Below, in pieces: positions 23,017-31,545 of a stretch of 36,705 nt of DNA. A program made the translations under genes and the position numbers. The notes beneath the pieces were generated by a model. It searched no databases, was not told the origin of the DNA, and saw only the letters and a program-made list of their open reading frames with translations. This DNA is from an uncultured Bacilli bacterium (GTDB taxonomy: Bacteria > Bacillota_I > Bacilli_A > RF39 > UBA660), in contig CANQLL010000007.1 of NCBI GenBank assembly GCA_947624705.1, forward strand, positions 1 through 36,705, in the 5' to 3' direction. The stretch's first letter is position 1. Each line of letters starts with the position of its first letter.

Positions 23017-23870
23017 ATCAAATAATATTAGTAAATAAAGAAAAAAATTGCACAAGTCGTGATGTAATAAATGAATTAAATAGAATATTTAAAACTAAAA
23101 AAATAGGTCATACAGGTACTTTAGATCCTATTGCAACAGGTGTTTTAGTTGTTTGTATTAATGAAGCTACTAAATTATGCGAATTATTAACTTCCCAAAC
23201 AAAAGAATATATAGCTCAAATTAAATTAGGTATTAAAACTGATACTTTAGATATAACAGGAAATGTTTTAGAAAAACAGGATATTCCTTCTTTAAAAGAA
23301 GAAAAAATTAAAGAAGTATTAAATTCTTTTTTAGGTAAAAGTATCCAAGAAGTTCCAATATATTCCGCTGTTAAAGTAAATGGTAAAAAACTATATGAAT
23401 ATGCTCGAAATAATATTGAAGTAACTTTACCTAAAAAAGAAATAGAAATTTTTAAAATAGAATTATTAAATTATGAAAAAGATTTAATAACTTTTAAAGT
23501 ATTAGTTTCTAAAGGAACTTATATTAGAAGTTTAATTAATGATATTTGTTTAAAATTAAATACTATCGGGACGATGAATAACTTAATTAGAACTAAACAA
23601 GGAAAATTTAAAATAGAAGATAGTTATACTTTAGCCGAAATTAAAAATAATAAATATCAAGCTTTGTCTTTAAAAGAAGTATTAAATGATTATAAACAAA
23701 TAAAATTAAATGAAAAAGAATATTTTAAAATAAAAAATGGAGCTTTAATTGATAATTTAGATAATGAAGAATATACAGTTTATTTATATCAAGATCAAGT
23801 AGTAGCAATTTATCAAATATATGCTAAAGATAAAAGTAAGAAAAAACCTTATCGAATTTTTTCAATATAA
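23013..23870 (+). CDS. truB: tRNA pseudouridine(55) synthase TruB
   Basis: Makes pseudouridine-55 in the T-loop of tRNAs. The catalytic block GHTGTLDPIATGVLV contains the essential Asp; VPIYSAVKVNGKKLYEYAR and SKGTYIRSLINDI are also diagnostic. 285 residues, including a C-terminal extension that ends in the basic stretch KSKKKPYRIFSI. It is translationally coupled to rbfA. The ribF gene that often follows is not here; instead the second variable surface gene cassette starts immediately, with no evident terminator between. Confidence 0.95.
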   Translation: MNQIILVNKEKNCTSRDVINELNRIFKTKKIGHTGTLDPIATGVLVVCINEATKLCELLTSQTKEYIAQIKLGIKTDTLDITGNVLEKQDIPSLKEEKIKEVLNSFLGKSIQEVPIYSAVKVNGKKLYEYARNNIEVTLPKKEIEIFKIELLNYEKDLITFKVLVSKGTYIRSLINDICLKLNTIGTMNNLIRTKQGKFKIEDSYTLAEIKNNKYQALSLKEVLNDYKQIKLNEKEYFKIKNGALIDNLDNEEYTVYLYQDQVVAIYQIYAKDKSKKKPYRIFSI

Positions 23871-23874
23871 TAAA

Positions 23875-23975
23875 TTGTCAAGTAAAAAGTGTAAAGTAGT
23901 TTCTTTTTTCTTGACAAATGTTCGGGGGGGGTTAAAATGTTATTATGTAAACCTAGAAAATATACTTTACATAAT
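23875..23975 (+). promoter_or_regulatory. Family promoter cassette 2 with poly-G spacer and leader hairpin
   Basis: Inverted repeat TTGTCAAG (23875-23882) / CTTGACAA (23910-23917) over TTGACA (23911-23916); eight G at 23924-23931 in a 16-base spacer; TAAAAT at 23933-23938; leader inverted repeat ATTATGTAAA (23942-23951) / TTTACATAAT (23966-23975). The loop and arms equal those of cassette 1, while the region between the first dyad arms differs. Confidence 0.8.
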
Positions 23976-23990
23976 GGGAGGAAGATAATG

Positions 23991-25487
23991 ATGAAAACAA
24001 GAAAATTAAAATGGAATGGAAGAGTAGTAGCTTTAGCATTTGCATCAATTGCTTTAGTAATGTTACTAAGTGTATCATATGCTTACTTTGTTTCTAAAGT
24101 AGAAGGAAATGAAGATGCTAAAGCTACTGACATAACAGCAGGAAAAATGGAACTAGAATATGACGGAACAAGTATCGTAGGAATGGAAAATGCTTTACCA
24201 GGAGATAAAAAAGTAATAACATTTACTGTAAGAAATAAAGGTACTGTAACCACGCAATATAATGTTGATTTAACAGATGTATCAACTGATTTTTTAAAAG
24301 ATGAATTAGTATATAGTATCAAAAGAAATGAAAAAGATGAAAAAGGAGAAACACCAATACCAGGAAGAGATACAACTTTACTAGAGGGAGTAAGTATTGA
24401 AAAAGATGAAACAGATACATATGAGTTAACAATCGAATTTAAAGAAACATATTCTGAACAAAATTATAATCAAGGAAAAGAATTTAATGGCTTAATTCAA
24501 ATAAATAGTTTTGACCCAACCCATAAAAAAATTTTAGGAGTAGAATATCCCGTTATTCAAGAAGAACCAAACTTTGAAGAAGGCTTTCCTAATAAAGATA
24601 CCCCAGAAGAAGACATAACCAAAGGAAGTGGACTATATAAAACTGCTGATGAATATGGACCAAGTTATATTTTTAGGGGAAAAGTAGACAATAACTATGT
24701 TCATTTTGCTAATCAAGATTGGCGTATTCTAAGGGTCAATGGGGACGGAACAATCCGATTAATGTTAAAAGATAAATTAACAAAAGATTCAAAATATAAT
24801 AATTATAGTTATAATTTTAGAAATCCTCAACATGATAAATCTGGTTTTACAATTGGAGGTTCATGCTCTATTGGTAATCCCTGTGAAGTAATATATGATA
24901 ATGGGACTCGCTTATTTGCCAATAAGAATGGCGGAGATAATAGTGATGTTAAGAATGTTTTAGAAGACTGGTATAAAACGTATTTATACGAATTTGATGA
25001 CCAGATAGCGTATGGCTTATTCTGTAATGATATCAGTTATGAAAGCGGAATCGATGATATAAGTTCAACTAGTACTTTATATTATGGAACTTATGGAAAA
25101 ATAAATTCTAGTGGTGAAGAATATGGTAATCCGAGTTTAATTTGTCCCGTCCAAGTAGATAGTGAAGGACAACCAAGAAATTATGGCGGGTTATATAAAA
25201 CCAAGATAGGTCTAATCACAGCCGATGAACTCAACATGGGAGGATATTCATCTAGTAGACCATATACATCAGACCAAAATTATTTAAAACGAAGTTATTG
25301 GTATTGGTCGAATTCACCTGGTTTCTCCAATTCTGATGCTAATATTTTCTGTGCCAGCAGTACGGGAAACTTAAACAGCTACTCTACTAGTGCTAGCGGA
25401 GCTGTCGTGCCAGTAATCAATATAAAAACTGATAATATATCCTATTCCGGTTCTGGGATTGATAGCGACCCAATCAAAATTGAATAA
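23991..25487 (+). CDS. SipW-type signal peptide protein with DUF6273-like variable C-terminus, copy 2
   Basis: About 498 residues, same layout as the copy at 17068: SipW-type signal peptide (WNGRVVALAFASIALVMLL), TasA/camelysin-like beta domain, then FRGKVDNNYVHFANQDWRIL and a C-terminal domain ending GAVVPVINIKTDN. The N-terminal half is very close to the other copies, while the region from about residue 260 is more divergent. The tip 25308-25412 reads YWSNSPGFSN... and has 46% GC (48 of 105 by hand), with 27 of 35 codons ending in C or T. The start is ATG 23991 (or 23988), after GGGAGGAAG; an in-frame ATG at 23937 lies inside the promoter. Exported, with no visible wall-anchoring signal. 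Confidence 0.85.
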   Translation: MKTRKLKWNGRVVALAFASIALVMLLSVSYAYFVSKVEGNEDAKATDITAGKMELEYDGTSIVGMENALPGDKKVITFTVRNKGTVTTQYNVDLTDVSTDFLKDELVYSIKRNEKDEKGETPIPGRDTTLLEGVSIEKDETDTYELTIEFKETYSEQNYNQGKEFNGLIQINSFDPTHKKILGVEYPVIQEEPNFEEGFPNKDTPEEDITKGSGLYKTADEYGPSYIFRGKVDNNYVHFANQDWRILRVNGDGTIRLMLKDKLTKDSKYNNYSYNFRNPQHDKSGFTIGGSCSIGNPCEVIYDNGTRLFANKNGGDNSDVKNVLEDWYKTYLYEFDDQIAYGLFCNDISYESGIDDISSTSTLYYGTYGKINSSGEEYGNPSLICPVQVDSEGQPRNYGGLYKTKIGLITADELNMGGYSSSRPYTSDQNYLKRSYWYWSNSPGFSNSDANIFCASSTGNLNSYSTSASGAVVPVINIKTDNISYSGSGIDSDPIKIE

Positions 25488-25495
25488 ATTAAATT

Positions 25496-26188
25496 TTAAA
25501 TTTCATGATTATTTTTAATAAATTCTCGGAGTATTTTAGTTAATGCTCTTTTTTCAATTCTTGAAACATAACTTCGGGAAATATTTAATTCTTTAGCTAT
25601 TTCTTTTTGCGTTTTTTCTTTAGTATTATTTAAGCCATATCTTTTAATAATTATTTCTTTTTCTCTTAAAGTTAGTTTTTCTAAATAAGAAGTTAATAAA
25701 TTTATATTATTCTTCTTATGAATGGTGGTTGCTATATCTTCTTCTTTATCTTTAATAATATCAATTAAATTAATTTCATTTCCATCTTTATCATAACCAA
25801 TTGAATCATTTAAACTTAATGTATTTTCGTTCTTTTTATTAGAACGAAAATACATTAAGATTTCATTTTCTATACAACGAGCACAATAAGTTGTTATTTT
25901 GGTTTTATGATTATTTTTATAAGAATCTATTCCTTTAATTAAACCAATAGTGCCAATACTAATTAAATCATCATTATCAGTATTTTTAGTTTCAAATTTT
26001 TTGACAATATGAGCTACTAAACGAAGATTGTGTTCAATTAATTTATTTCTTGCTTTTTTATCACCTTTTAACATCAATTCAATACATTTTTCTTCTTCTT
26101 CTTTATTTAAAGGATCAGGAAAAACATTATTAGAATAACTGCCGGTAAAAAATAATAAACTTTTTAAAATACTTAACAAACTAAACAT
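25496..26188 (-). CDS. sigK: Sporulation sigma factor SigK
   Basis: Late mother-cell RNA polymerase sigma factor, 230 residues. The N-terminal hydrophobic pro-sequence (MFSLLSILKSLLFFTGSYSN) is followed by FPDPL, the conserved NKLIEHNLRLVAHIVKKF (region 2.1), DDLISIGTIGLIKGIDSY (region 2.2-2.3) and TQKEIAKELNISRSYVSRIE (region 4.2 helix-turn-helix). These match Bacillus SigK closely rather than SigE. The reading frame is continuous, so there is no skin-type interruption. The pro-sequence implies processing by SpoIVFB. The stop is eight bases from that of the convergent surface protein gene. Confidence 0.95.
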   Translation of the reverse strand: MFSLLSILKSLLFFTGSYSNNVFPDPLNKEEEEKCIELMLKGDKKARNKLIEHNLRLVAHIVKKFETKNTDNDDLISIGTIGLIKGIDSYKNNHKTKITTYCARCIENEILMYFRSNKKNENTLSLNDSIGYDKDGNEINLIDIIKDKEEDIATTIHKKNNINLLTSYLEKLTLREKEIIIKRYGLNNTKEKTQKEIAKELNISRSYVSRIEKRALTKILREFIKNNHEI

Positions 26189-26206
26189 AATTCACATCCT
26201 TACTAA

Positions 26207-26234
26207 ATAGTATTTTTAAATTTAGAATTTATGT
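26207..26234 (-). promoter_or_regulatory. Candidate SigE-type promoter of sigK
   Basis: On the minus strand ACATAAA (26228-26234) and AATACTAT (26207-26214) with a 13-base spacer resemble the SigE consensus (-35 with ATA core, -10 CATACAAT). In Bacillus sigK is transcribed by SigE with SpoIIID. Confidence 0.4.
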
Positions 26235-26259
26235 GTTAAAATTAAAAAGAGGTGGTATC

Positions 26260-26832
26260 TTGAAAAAATATAATATAGCTTATAAAGTCTTTTTCATTTT
26301 ATTATTTATTATTTACTTTTTTCCTATAACTGGTTATTTTTTTAATCAAGTTAATTTATTAAATATTTTATTTATTATTTATCCAATAGCCTTTTTTATG
26401 TGTAGTGCTATAGCTAGTAAAGATACTGGTAATTTTTATGTTATTCCAATTGCTTGTTCTTTACTATACATACCCTTAACCTTTACGATTTTTGAAATAA
26501 ATTATTTACCATGCTTTTTTCTTTATTTAGGAATGGGTCTTTTAGGAGGATTACTTGGTTTATGGTGTTATTCTAATAAAGATGTTAAAAAAACTTTTAA
26601 ACAAGCAGTAGGAATTGCTGCAATTATTGCTTCAATCTTTACTTTTTTAGCTACTACTATTAAATTTTATTATGAAGAATGTGATTTATATGTTTGTACT
26701 TTATCTTCATTTATAAATTTTGAAATTGTGGAAACAATTGTAATAATTGCCTTGATGATTGCTTTAGCCGTGCATTGTCTAAGAAAAGAACCAAAAAAGA
26801 AAAGAGGCAAAAAAAGCAAAGAAGAAAAATAA
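26260..26832 (+). CDS. Multi-pass membrane protein of unknown function
   Basis: About 190 residues with five or six hydrophobic helices (for example VFFILLFIIYFFPITGYF, NILFIIYPIAFFMC, FFLYLGMGLLGGLLGLW, AVGIAAIIASIFTFLATT and IVETIVIIALMIALAVHC) and a strongly basic tail (KKKRGKKSKEEK). A YYEECDLYVC segment faces one side with paired cysteines. TTG at 26260 is chosen because AGAGGTGG lies four bases upstream; GTG 26233 is in frame but would contain that site. Divergent from sigK, whose promoter region it shares; a sporulation role is possible but unproven. Confidence 0.6.
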   Translation: MKKYNIAYKVFFILLFIIYFFPITGYFFNQVNLLNILFIIYPIAFFMCSAIASKDTGNFYVIPIACSLLYIPLTFTIFEINYLPCFFLYLGMGLLGGLLGLWCYSNKDVKKTFKQAVGIAAIIASIFTFLATTIKFYYEECDLYVCTLSSFINFEIVETIVIIALMIALAVHCLRKEPKKKRGKKSKEEK

Positions 26833-26923
26833 TTAATTTTAGTTGCAAAAGTTATTGACGCACAAACGAATGTATGCTAATTTATTATTGGAAGCAAAAA
26901 AATTAAAGGGGAGGAATAGGTTG

Positions 26924-27308
26924 ATGAATGAATTAGAAAAAACAACTAAAAAATTTGAAGAGATTAAACAAATAGATAAATATGGGGTTGCTAGAGAACT
27001 GATGTTAGAGAATAATCCCATTGAAGACCATTTTTCCCACTTAGGAAAAATGGTTGAAATAGGGTCTAGGTCTAAAAGAAAAAAGAAAGATTATAAATTA
27101 TCAAGATATGCCTGTTACTTGATTGTTCGGAAGATGAAAGGAGATTTTATCAAAGAAATTTAATCAAAAAAAGAGATTATTTGTTAAATCAAACGGCAAA
27201 AGAAGCTGGAGTTAAAAACTTTGATAGATTTCATAATTATGGTGTTATAAAGGTTTATATAATGGAAAAACTGCTCATGATATTAAAAAAAAGAAAAAAA
27301 TTAAATAA
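26924..27308 (+). pseudogene. dinD: Degraded DinD-like (DNA-damage-inducible) gene
   Basis: Remnant of a DinD/BRO-type protein. The first part (26924-27163) has FEEIKQIDKYGVARELML, IEDHFSHLGKMVEIGS and KDYKLSRYACYLIV, all DinD blocks, but lacks the usual stretch before EDHF and stops early. A second part, about 27170-27250, in another frame reads LNQTAKEAGVKNFDRFHNYG, and a third, 27252-27308, reads GLYNGKTAHDIKKKKKIK in yet another frame: the later DinD region. So there are internal deletions and at least two frame changes. GGGGAGGAA still precedes the ATG at 26924. E. coli DinD (about 270 residues) is an inhibitor of RecA; this copy is presumably inactive. Confidence 0.75.
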
Positions 27309-27331
27309 TTAAAAGAAAAGGAAGAAGAAAT

Positions 27332-29020
27332 ATGCTAATAACTAAACTTGAAGAAATCTTAAAAGATATTTTTATTAAATGTGGTTTTGCAGTTGATAAA
27401 GTGACCGTAAGTAAGTCCAGTCGTCCCGATTTAGGTGATTATCAATGTAATGATATTTTTCGTTTAAGTAAAAAATTAGGTATTAATCCTTTGGAAATTG
27501 GTGAAAAAATTACTAATTTTCAAGATGAAAAAATAAATCAAACTTTTCAAAAAATAGAATTTGTTAAACCTGGTTTTCTAAACTTAGTTTTAAGTGATGC
27601 TTTTATTAATGAAAATATTAAATATTTGAACAATCATGAAAGATTTGGTATAGAAGAAGAAAATCAAACTTATGTCATTGATTATGGGGGAGCAAATGTA
27701 GCTAAGCCTTTACATGTTGGGCATATGCGTACAGCAATTGTTGGTGAGGCCATTAAAAGAATTATTGCTTTTAGAGGTAATAAAATTATCGGTGATATTC
27801 ATATGGGAGATTATGGTTTGCAAATAGGGCAAGTTATTTATGGTTTAAAGAATGAAAATATAACTTTAGAAGATATTAATATTCAAATTTTAAATCGTTT
27901 ATATCCCCAAATTAGTAGTCTTTGTAAAGAAGATGAAATAGTCAAAGAAACTTGTGCAGAAATTACAAAAAATTTACAAGATGGAAATAAAGAATATCAA
28001 AAATATTGGCAAAAAATAATGGAAGTATCGATTGCTGATATGCAAAAACTTTATAACTATTTAGATGTGCATTTTGACTTATGGTATGGCGAGAGTGATT
28101 CTTATCCTTATTTACCTATAGTTGAAGAAATGTTAGAAAGTAATCATTTACTTGTTCAAAGTGAAGGAGCTTTAGTGGTGAATGTTAAAACGGCTGATGA
28201 TAAAAAAGAAATACCACCCTTGCTTTTTAAAAAAAGCAATGGCGCCTATCTTTATGCTTCTACTGATTTAGCTACTATCTATCAAAGATGGCAAGATTTT
28301 AAACCAAATCATATTTTATATGTAGTTGACAATCGTCAAGAAATGCATTTTGAACAAGTATTTCGAGTTAGTGATAAATTAAATATGCTTAAATATGCTG
28401 ATTTAGAATTTTTAGGTTATGGCACAGTTAATGGGGAAGATGGTAAACCTTATAAAACACGTAATGGCGATGCGCCTTCTTTAGAAGATTTATTTAAACA
28501 AACGAAAGAAATTTTTATTCAAAAAAGAGAAGAAAATAAAGATATGCCTGAAGAAGATTTAAATAAAATAGTTAATGCTATTTTAAAATTTGCTGACCTT
28601 TCTAACAGCCGAGAAAAAGATTATATCTTTGATTTAAATAAATTTTCTGATGTTACTGGTAAAACTGGACCTTATATTCTTTATACCTATTTACGTCTTA
28701 ATAAAGTTTTAAAAGAATTAAATATCTCAAGTGATTTAACTGATAATATATATAATGAAGTAGATCGGGAATTAAGATTAAAAATTTTAGAAGTAACATC
28801 AGCTTTAGAAAGTGCTTATCAAGAAAGAAAACCATCTTATCTAGCCGATTATTTATATAATTTATGTGTTTGTGCTAATCAATTTTATGGAGCAAATCAT
28901 ATTATTGGTTTAGAAGATAAAGAAAAACAAAATAATTGGTTATATGTTTTAAATTTAGTTAATAAAATAATTAAACAATTATTAAATTTATTAGCAATAG
29001 ATATACCTAGTAAGATGTGA
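27332..29020 (+). CDS. argS: Arginine--tRNA ligase
   Basis: Class Ia synthetase charging tRNA-Arg, 562 residues, typical length. The N-terminal Add-1 domain is followed by YGGANVAKPLHVGHMRTAI (HIGH motif as HVGH), DIHMGDYGLQIGQ, the YASTDLATIYQR block, and NGEDGKPYKTRNGDAPSL in place of a KMSKS loop, as usual for ArgS. The C-terminal anticodon-binding DALR domain follows. GGAAGAAG lies upstream. It ends with TGA three bases before the next gene, so argS, a hypothetical gene, the kinase and kduI look like one transcription unit. Confidence 0.97.
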   Translation: MLITKLEEILKDIFIKCGFAVDKVTVSKSSRPDLGDYQCNDIFRLSKKLGINPLEIGEKITNFQDEKINQTFQKIEFVKPGFLNLVLSDAFINENIKYLNNHERFGIEEENQTYVIDYGGANVAKPLHVGHMRTAIVGEAIKRIIAFRGNKIIGDIHMGDYGLQIGQVIYGLKNENITLEDINIQILNRLYPQISSLCKEDEIVKETCAEITKNLQDGNKEYQKYWQKIMEVSIADMQKLYNYLDVHFDLWYGESDSYPYLPIVEEMLESNHLLVQSEGALVVNVKTADDKKEIPPLLFKKSNGAYLYASTDLATIYQRWQDFKPNHILYVVDNRQEMHFEQVFRVSDKLNMLKYADLEFLGYGTVNGEDGKPYKTRNGDAPSLEDLFKQTKEIFIQKREENKDMPEEDLNKIVNAILKFADLSNSREKDYIFDLNKFSDVTGKTGPYILYTYLRLNKVLKELNISSDLTDNIYNEVDRELRLKILEVTSALESAYQERKPSYLADYLYNLCVCANQFYGANHIIGLEDKEKQNNWLYVLNLVNKIIKQLLNLLAIDIPSKM

Positions 29021-29023
29021 TAT

Positions 29024-29458
29024 ATGATTACTAAAGAAGTTATTTTAAATATTTATAATCAAGCTTTAATAAAAGAATTAATTAAATATGTATCAGATAG
29101 TTTAGATTATAGTGAACAAGAAAAACAAGTACATCAAAGTCCAAAAGAACAACAAGCTATAAATATGGAAGTAGAATATCAGAAAATAATCTTATTAGCT
29201 TTAAAAGAACAATTGCTTAGAATTAAAGAAGATAATAATCAACAATATTATAAGTATAATATTGTTACTGATTTGGTGGAGCAATTTAGAATAGCTTATT
29301 TTTATGGTTATAAAGAAAAAATAATTCATAAAAAACAAGCTAAAAATAAATTAGCTAAATATGTAAGTAAATTTAATTTTAATCCTAGAGATTTTGAAAA
29401 AGTAATAGAAGAAATTAAATTAAACAGGAGGGTATATGAAAGAAGTTGTAATAATTAA
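29024..29458 (+). CDS. Hypothetical helical protein
   Basis: 144 residues, predicted almost entirely helical and rich in K, E and Q; not recognised. The first part (VILNIYNQALIKELIKYVSD) is amphipathic, and residues 33-75 could form a coiled coil. No cysteines apart from one at the end, no signal peptide. It starts three bases after argS and overlaps the next gene, a P-loop kinase, by 23 bases, pointing to co-translation with it. Confidence 0.65.
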   Translation: MITKEVILNIYNQALIKELIKYVSDSLDYSEQEKQVHQSPKEQQAINMEVEYQKIILLALKEQLLRIKEDNNQQYYKYNIVTDLVEQFRIAYFYGYKEKIIHKKQAKNKLAKYVSKFNFNPRDFEKVIEEIKLNRRVYERSCNN

Positions 29459-29957
29459 TGGGACGGGTGGAAGTGGTAAAGACACATTTGTCTCTTATGT
29501 TGGTGCTTTAGTTAACGTTTATAATTTTGATTCCGTTGGCAAAGTTAAGGAACTCGCTCGCATTGTTGGTTGGGATGGTATTAGAAAAACGGAAAAAGAT
29601 CGTAAATTTTTAAGTGATTTAAAAAAATTAACGACTTTATATAATGATATGTCTTTTGAGGAAATTAAAAAAGGCATTGAATGTTTTCAAAAAAGTTTTA
29701 CTAAAGATATAATGTTTATTCATATTAGAGAACCAGAAGAAATTGCAAAAGTAATAGACTTTTATCCTGAGGCTAAAACTTTATTAATAAAAAGAGCTAA
29801 TTATAATAATATAACTTCCAATGTTTCTGATGCTAATGTGGATAATTATAACTATGATTATATTATTTACAATGAAACTTTAGTGCAGCTTAGAAATGAA
29901 GCCGAAAAATTTATTTATGATTTACAATATAATTGTCAAAGAAAGAGGAATAAATAA
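29436..29957 (+). CDS. P-loop nucleoside/deoxynucleotide monophosphate kinase-like protein
   Basis: 173 residues. Walker A GTGGSGKDT at residues 9-17; IMFIHIREPEEI in the middle is the LID-proximal strand typical of dNMP kinase and dephospho-CoA-kinase-like folds; LLIKR follows. The substrate is not known, though deoxynucleotide monophosphates are likely for this group. AGGAGGGT precedes the ATG. Its last base overlaps the first base of kduI. Confidence 0.7.
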   Translation: MKEVVIINGTGGSGKDTFVSYVGALVNVYNFDSVGKVKELARIVGWDGIRKTEKDRKFLSDLKKLTTLYNDMSFEEIKKGIECFQKSFTKDIMFIHIREPEEIAKVIDFYPEAKTLLIKRANYNNITSNVSDANVDNYNYDYIIYNETLVQLRNEAEKFIYDLQYNCQRKRNK

Positions 29958-30790
29958 TGGAAAAAAGATATGGAGCTAATCCTAATGATTTTAAAAAATA
30001 TAATACCGAAGAAATAAGAAAAGAATTTTTAGTTGAAAATATATTTCAAGATGATCAAATTAACTTTACTTATTCTTTTATCGACAGAATCATCTTTGGG
30101 GGAGTAAAACCAGTTAAGAAAAAATTAGTATTAGATCAAGAAATTGATGCTCAAAAAGAAATAGGAATGAATTATTTCTTAGAAGCCAGAGAAATGGGGA
30201 TTATTAATATTGGGGGAAAAGGAAAAGTAATTGTTGATAACCAAGAATACGTTTTAGATAATCTAAATGCTTTATATATTAAAAAGGGCAGTAAGGAAGT
30301 TATTTTTGAAAATATTGATAATCCTAAGTTCTTTGTTGCTAGTGCCTCAGCTCATGAAGAAAAAGAAACAAAGTTAATCAATTTTACTAATGCTAAAAAA
30401 GTACCTTGTGGGGAAAGTAAAACAAGTAATAAAAGAATTATTAATCAATTAATTCATCCAAGTATTGTTGATACTTGTCAATTAATGATGGGAGCTACGG
30501 AATTGCTTGAAGGTAGTGTTTATAATACGATGCCAGCCCATACTCATTTAAGAAGAATGGAAGTTTATTTCTATTTTGATTTAGATCAAGATAATGTTGT
30601 TTTCCATTTTATGGGTGAACCGCAAGAAACCAGACATATTGTTGTTCAAAATGAACAAGCAATAATTTCGCCTAGTTGGTCAATTCATGCTGGTTGTGGA
30701 ACTAGTAGTTATAAATTTATTTGGGCGATGGTTGGCGAAAATAAAGTTTTTGAAGATATGGATAATATTAAAATAACTGATTTAAAATAA
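29957..30790 (+). CDS. kduI: 5-dehydro-4-deoxy-D-glucuronate isomerase
   Basis: Zinc isomerase converting 5-keto-4-deoxyuronate to 2,5-diketo-3-deoxygluconate in pectin and uronic acid breakdown. 277 residues versus 278 in E. coli. The metal ligands His195, His197, Glu202 (MPAHTHLRRMEVY) and His244 (WSIHAGCGT) sit one residue off the E. coli numbering (196, 198, 203, 245). RYGANPNDFKKY at the start is also characteristic. The other pathway genes (kduD, kdgK, kdgA, lyases) are not in the window. Confidence 0.95.
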   Translation: MEKRYGANPNDFKKYNTEEIRKEFLVENIFQDDQINFTYSFIDRIIFGGVKPVKKKLVLDQEIDAQKEIGMNYFLEAREMGIINIGGKGKVIVDNQEYVLDNLNALYIKKGSKEVIFENIDNPKFFVASASAHEEKETKLINFTNAKKVPCGESKTSNKRIINQLIHPSIVDTCQLMMGATELLEGSVYNTMPAHTHLRRMEVYFYFDLDQDNVVFHFMGEPQETRHIVVQNEQAIISPSWSIHAGCGTSSYKFIWAMVGENKVFEDMDNIKITDLK

Positions 30791-30800
30791 TAACATTTTT

Positions 30801-30834
30801 AAAACACTTAAATATAATATTTTAGGTGTTTTTA
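30801..30834 (+). terminator. Terminator overlapping the next gene's ribosome binding site
   Basis: Stem 30801-30812 with 30821-30832 (one G-T pair), 8-base loop that contains TATAAT, T-rich tail. AGGTG in the right arm is the ribosome binding site of the gene at 30836. Confidence 0.65.
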
Positions 30835-30835
30835 T

Positions 30836-31480
30836 ATGAAATATATTGCTCATCGCGGTTATAGAGAGGGTGGTAGTAAAGAAAATCAAATTTCTTCTTT
30901 TCAAAATGCTATTAATGATAATTATTTTAGTGGTTTTGAACTTGATATAAGAGAAACTAAAGATAAAAAAATAGTTGTTATACATGATCCTTTTATTGAT
31001 CGAGTAACTCCAAAAAGTGGTTTAGTGAAACATCAAAACTATAAAAAATTAAAAAAATTAGGTATTCCGCTTTTAGAAGATGTATTAAAATTAAAAACTG
31101 ATAAAATAATTATGATTGAAATCAAAGATTATAAAATGAATTTAAATAAATTAATTAAATTACTTTTAAAATATAAAAATAAAAAAATTTATTTAGTTAG
31201 TTTTAGTAATGAAGTTATGAAAAAATTAATTAAATATCGTCAATATTTTAAAATAGGTGTTTTTAATATGGTTATTAATAGTGAAAAAAATTATGATAAT
31301 TATGATTTTATTGGTCTTTATAAAAATATTTTAACTAATGAATTAGTTAAATATTTTCTTGATCATAATATTAAAGTTTTTGTTTGGGGTTTAAATGATA
31401 ATATTAATTTTGATCAAAATTTTAAATATCAAAAAGATTTATATTTAATTGTTAATAAAAAGTTAACTCTTTTAAAATAG
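30836..31480 (+). CDS. Glycerophosphodiester phosphodiesterase
   Basis: Hydrolyses glycerophosphodiesters to glycerol-3-phosphate and an alcohol. 214 residues. The TIM-barrel signatures are present: IAHRGY with His6-Arg7, KENQISSF with the catalytic Glu17, GFELDIRETKDKKIVVIHD (Glu35, Asp37, His50) and MIEIKDY. No signal peptide, so it is probably cytoplasmic (UgpQ-like). AGGTG precedes the ATG. A TATAAT in the loop of the preceding hairpin may be its own -10. Confidence 0.9.
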   Translation: MKYIAHRGYREGGSKENQISSFQNAINDNYFSGFELDIRETKDKKIVVIHDPFIDRVTPKSGLVKHQNYKKLKKLGIPLLEDVLKLKTDKIIMIEIKDYKMNLNKLIKLLLKYKNKKIYLVSFSNEVMKKLIKYRQYFKIGVFNMVINSEKNYDNYDFIGLYKNILTNELVKYFLDHNIKVFVWGLNDNINFDQNFKYQKDLYLIVNKKLTLLK

Positions 31481-31493
31481 TATAATCGTCTAC

Positions 31494-31523
31494 TTGCTAG
31501 CCAATAATAAAATATGGTATACT
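31494..31523 (+). promoter_or_regulatory. Promoter of the WG-repeat gene pair
   Basis: TTGCTA (31494-31499), 18-base spacer, TATACT (31518-31523) preceded by TGG. Confidence 0.6.
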
Positions 31524-31545
31524 TTTTTATAGTAGGTGATTATAA

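Noticed and set aside
23937-23990. N-terminal extension of the second surface protein from ATG 23937
   Set aside because: That ATG lies in the promoter -10 region upstream of the predicted transcription start; GGGAGGAAG favours ATG 23991.
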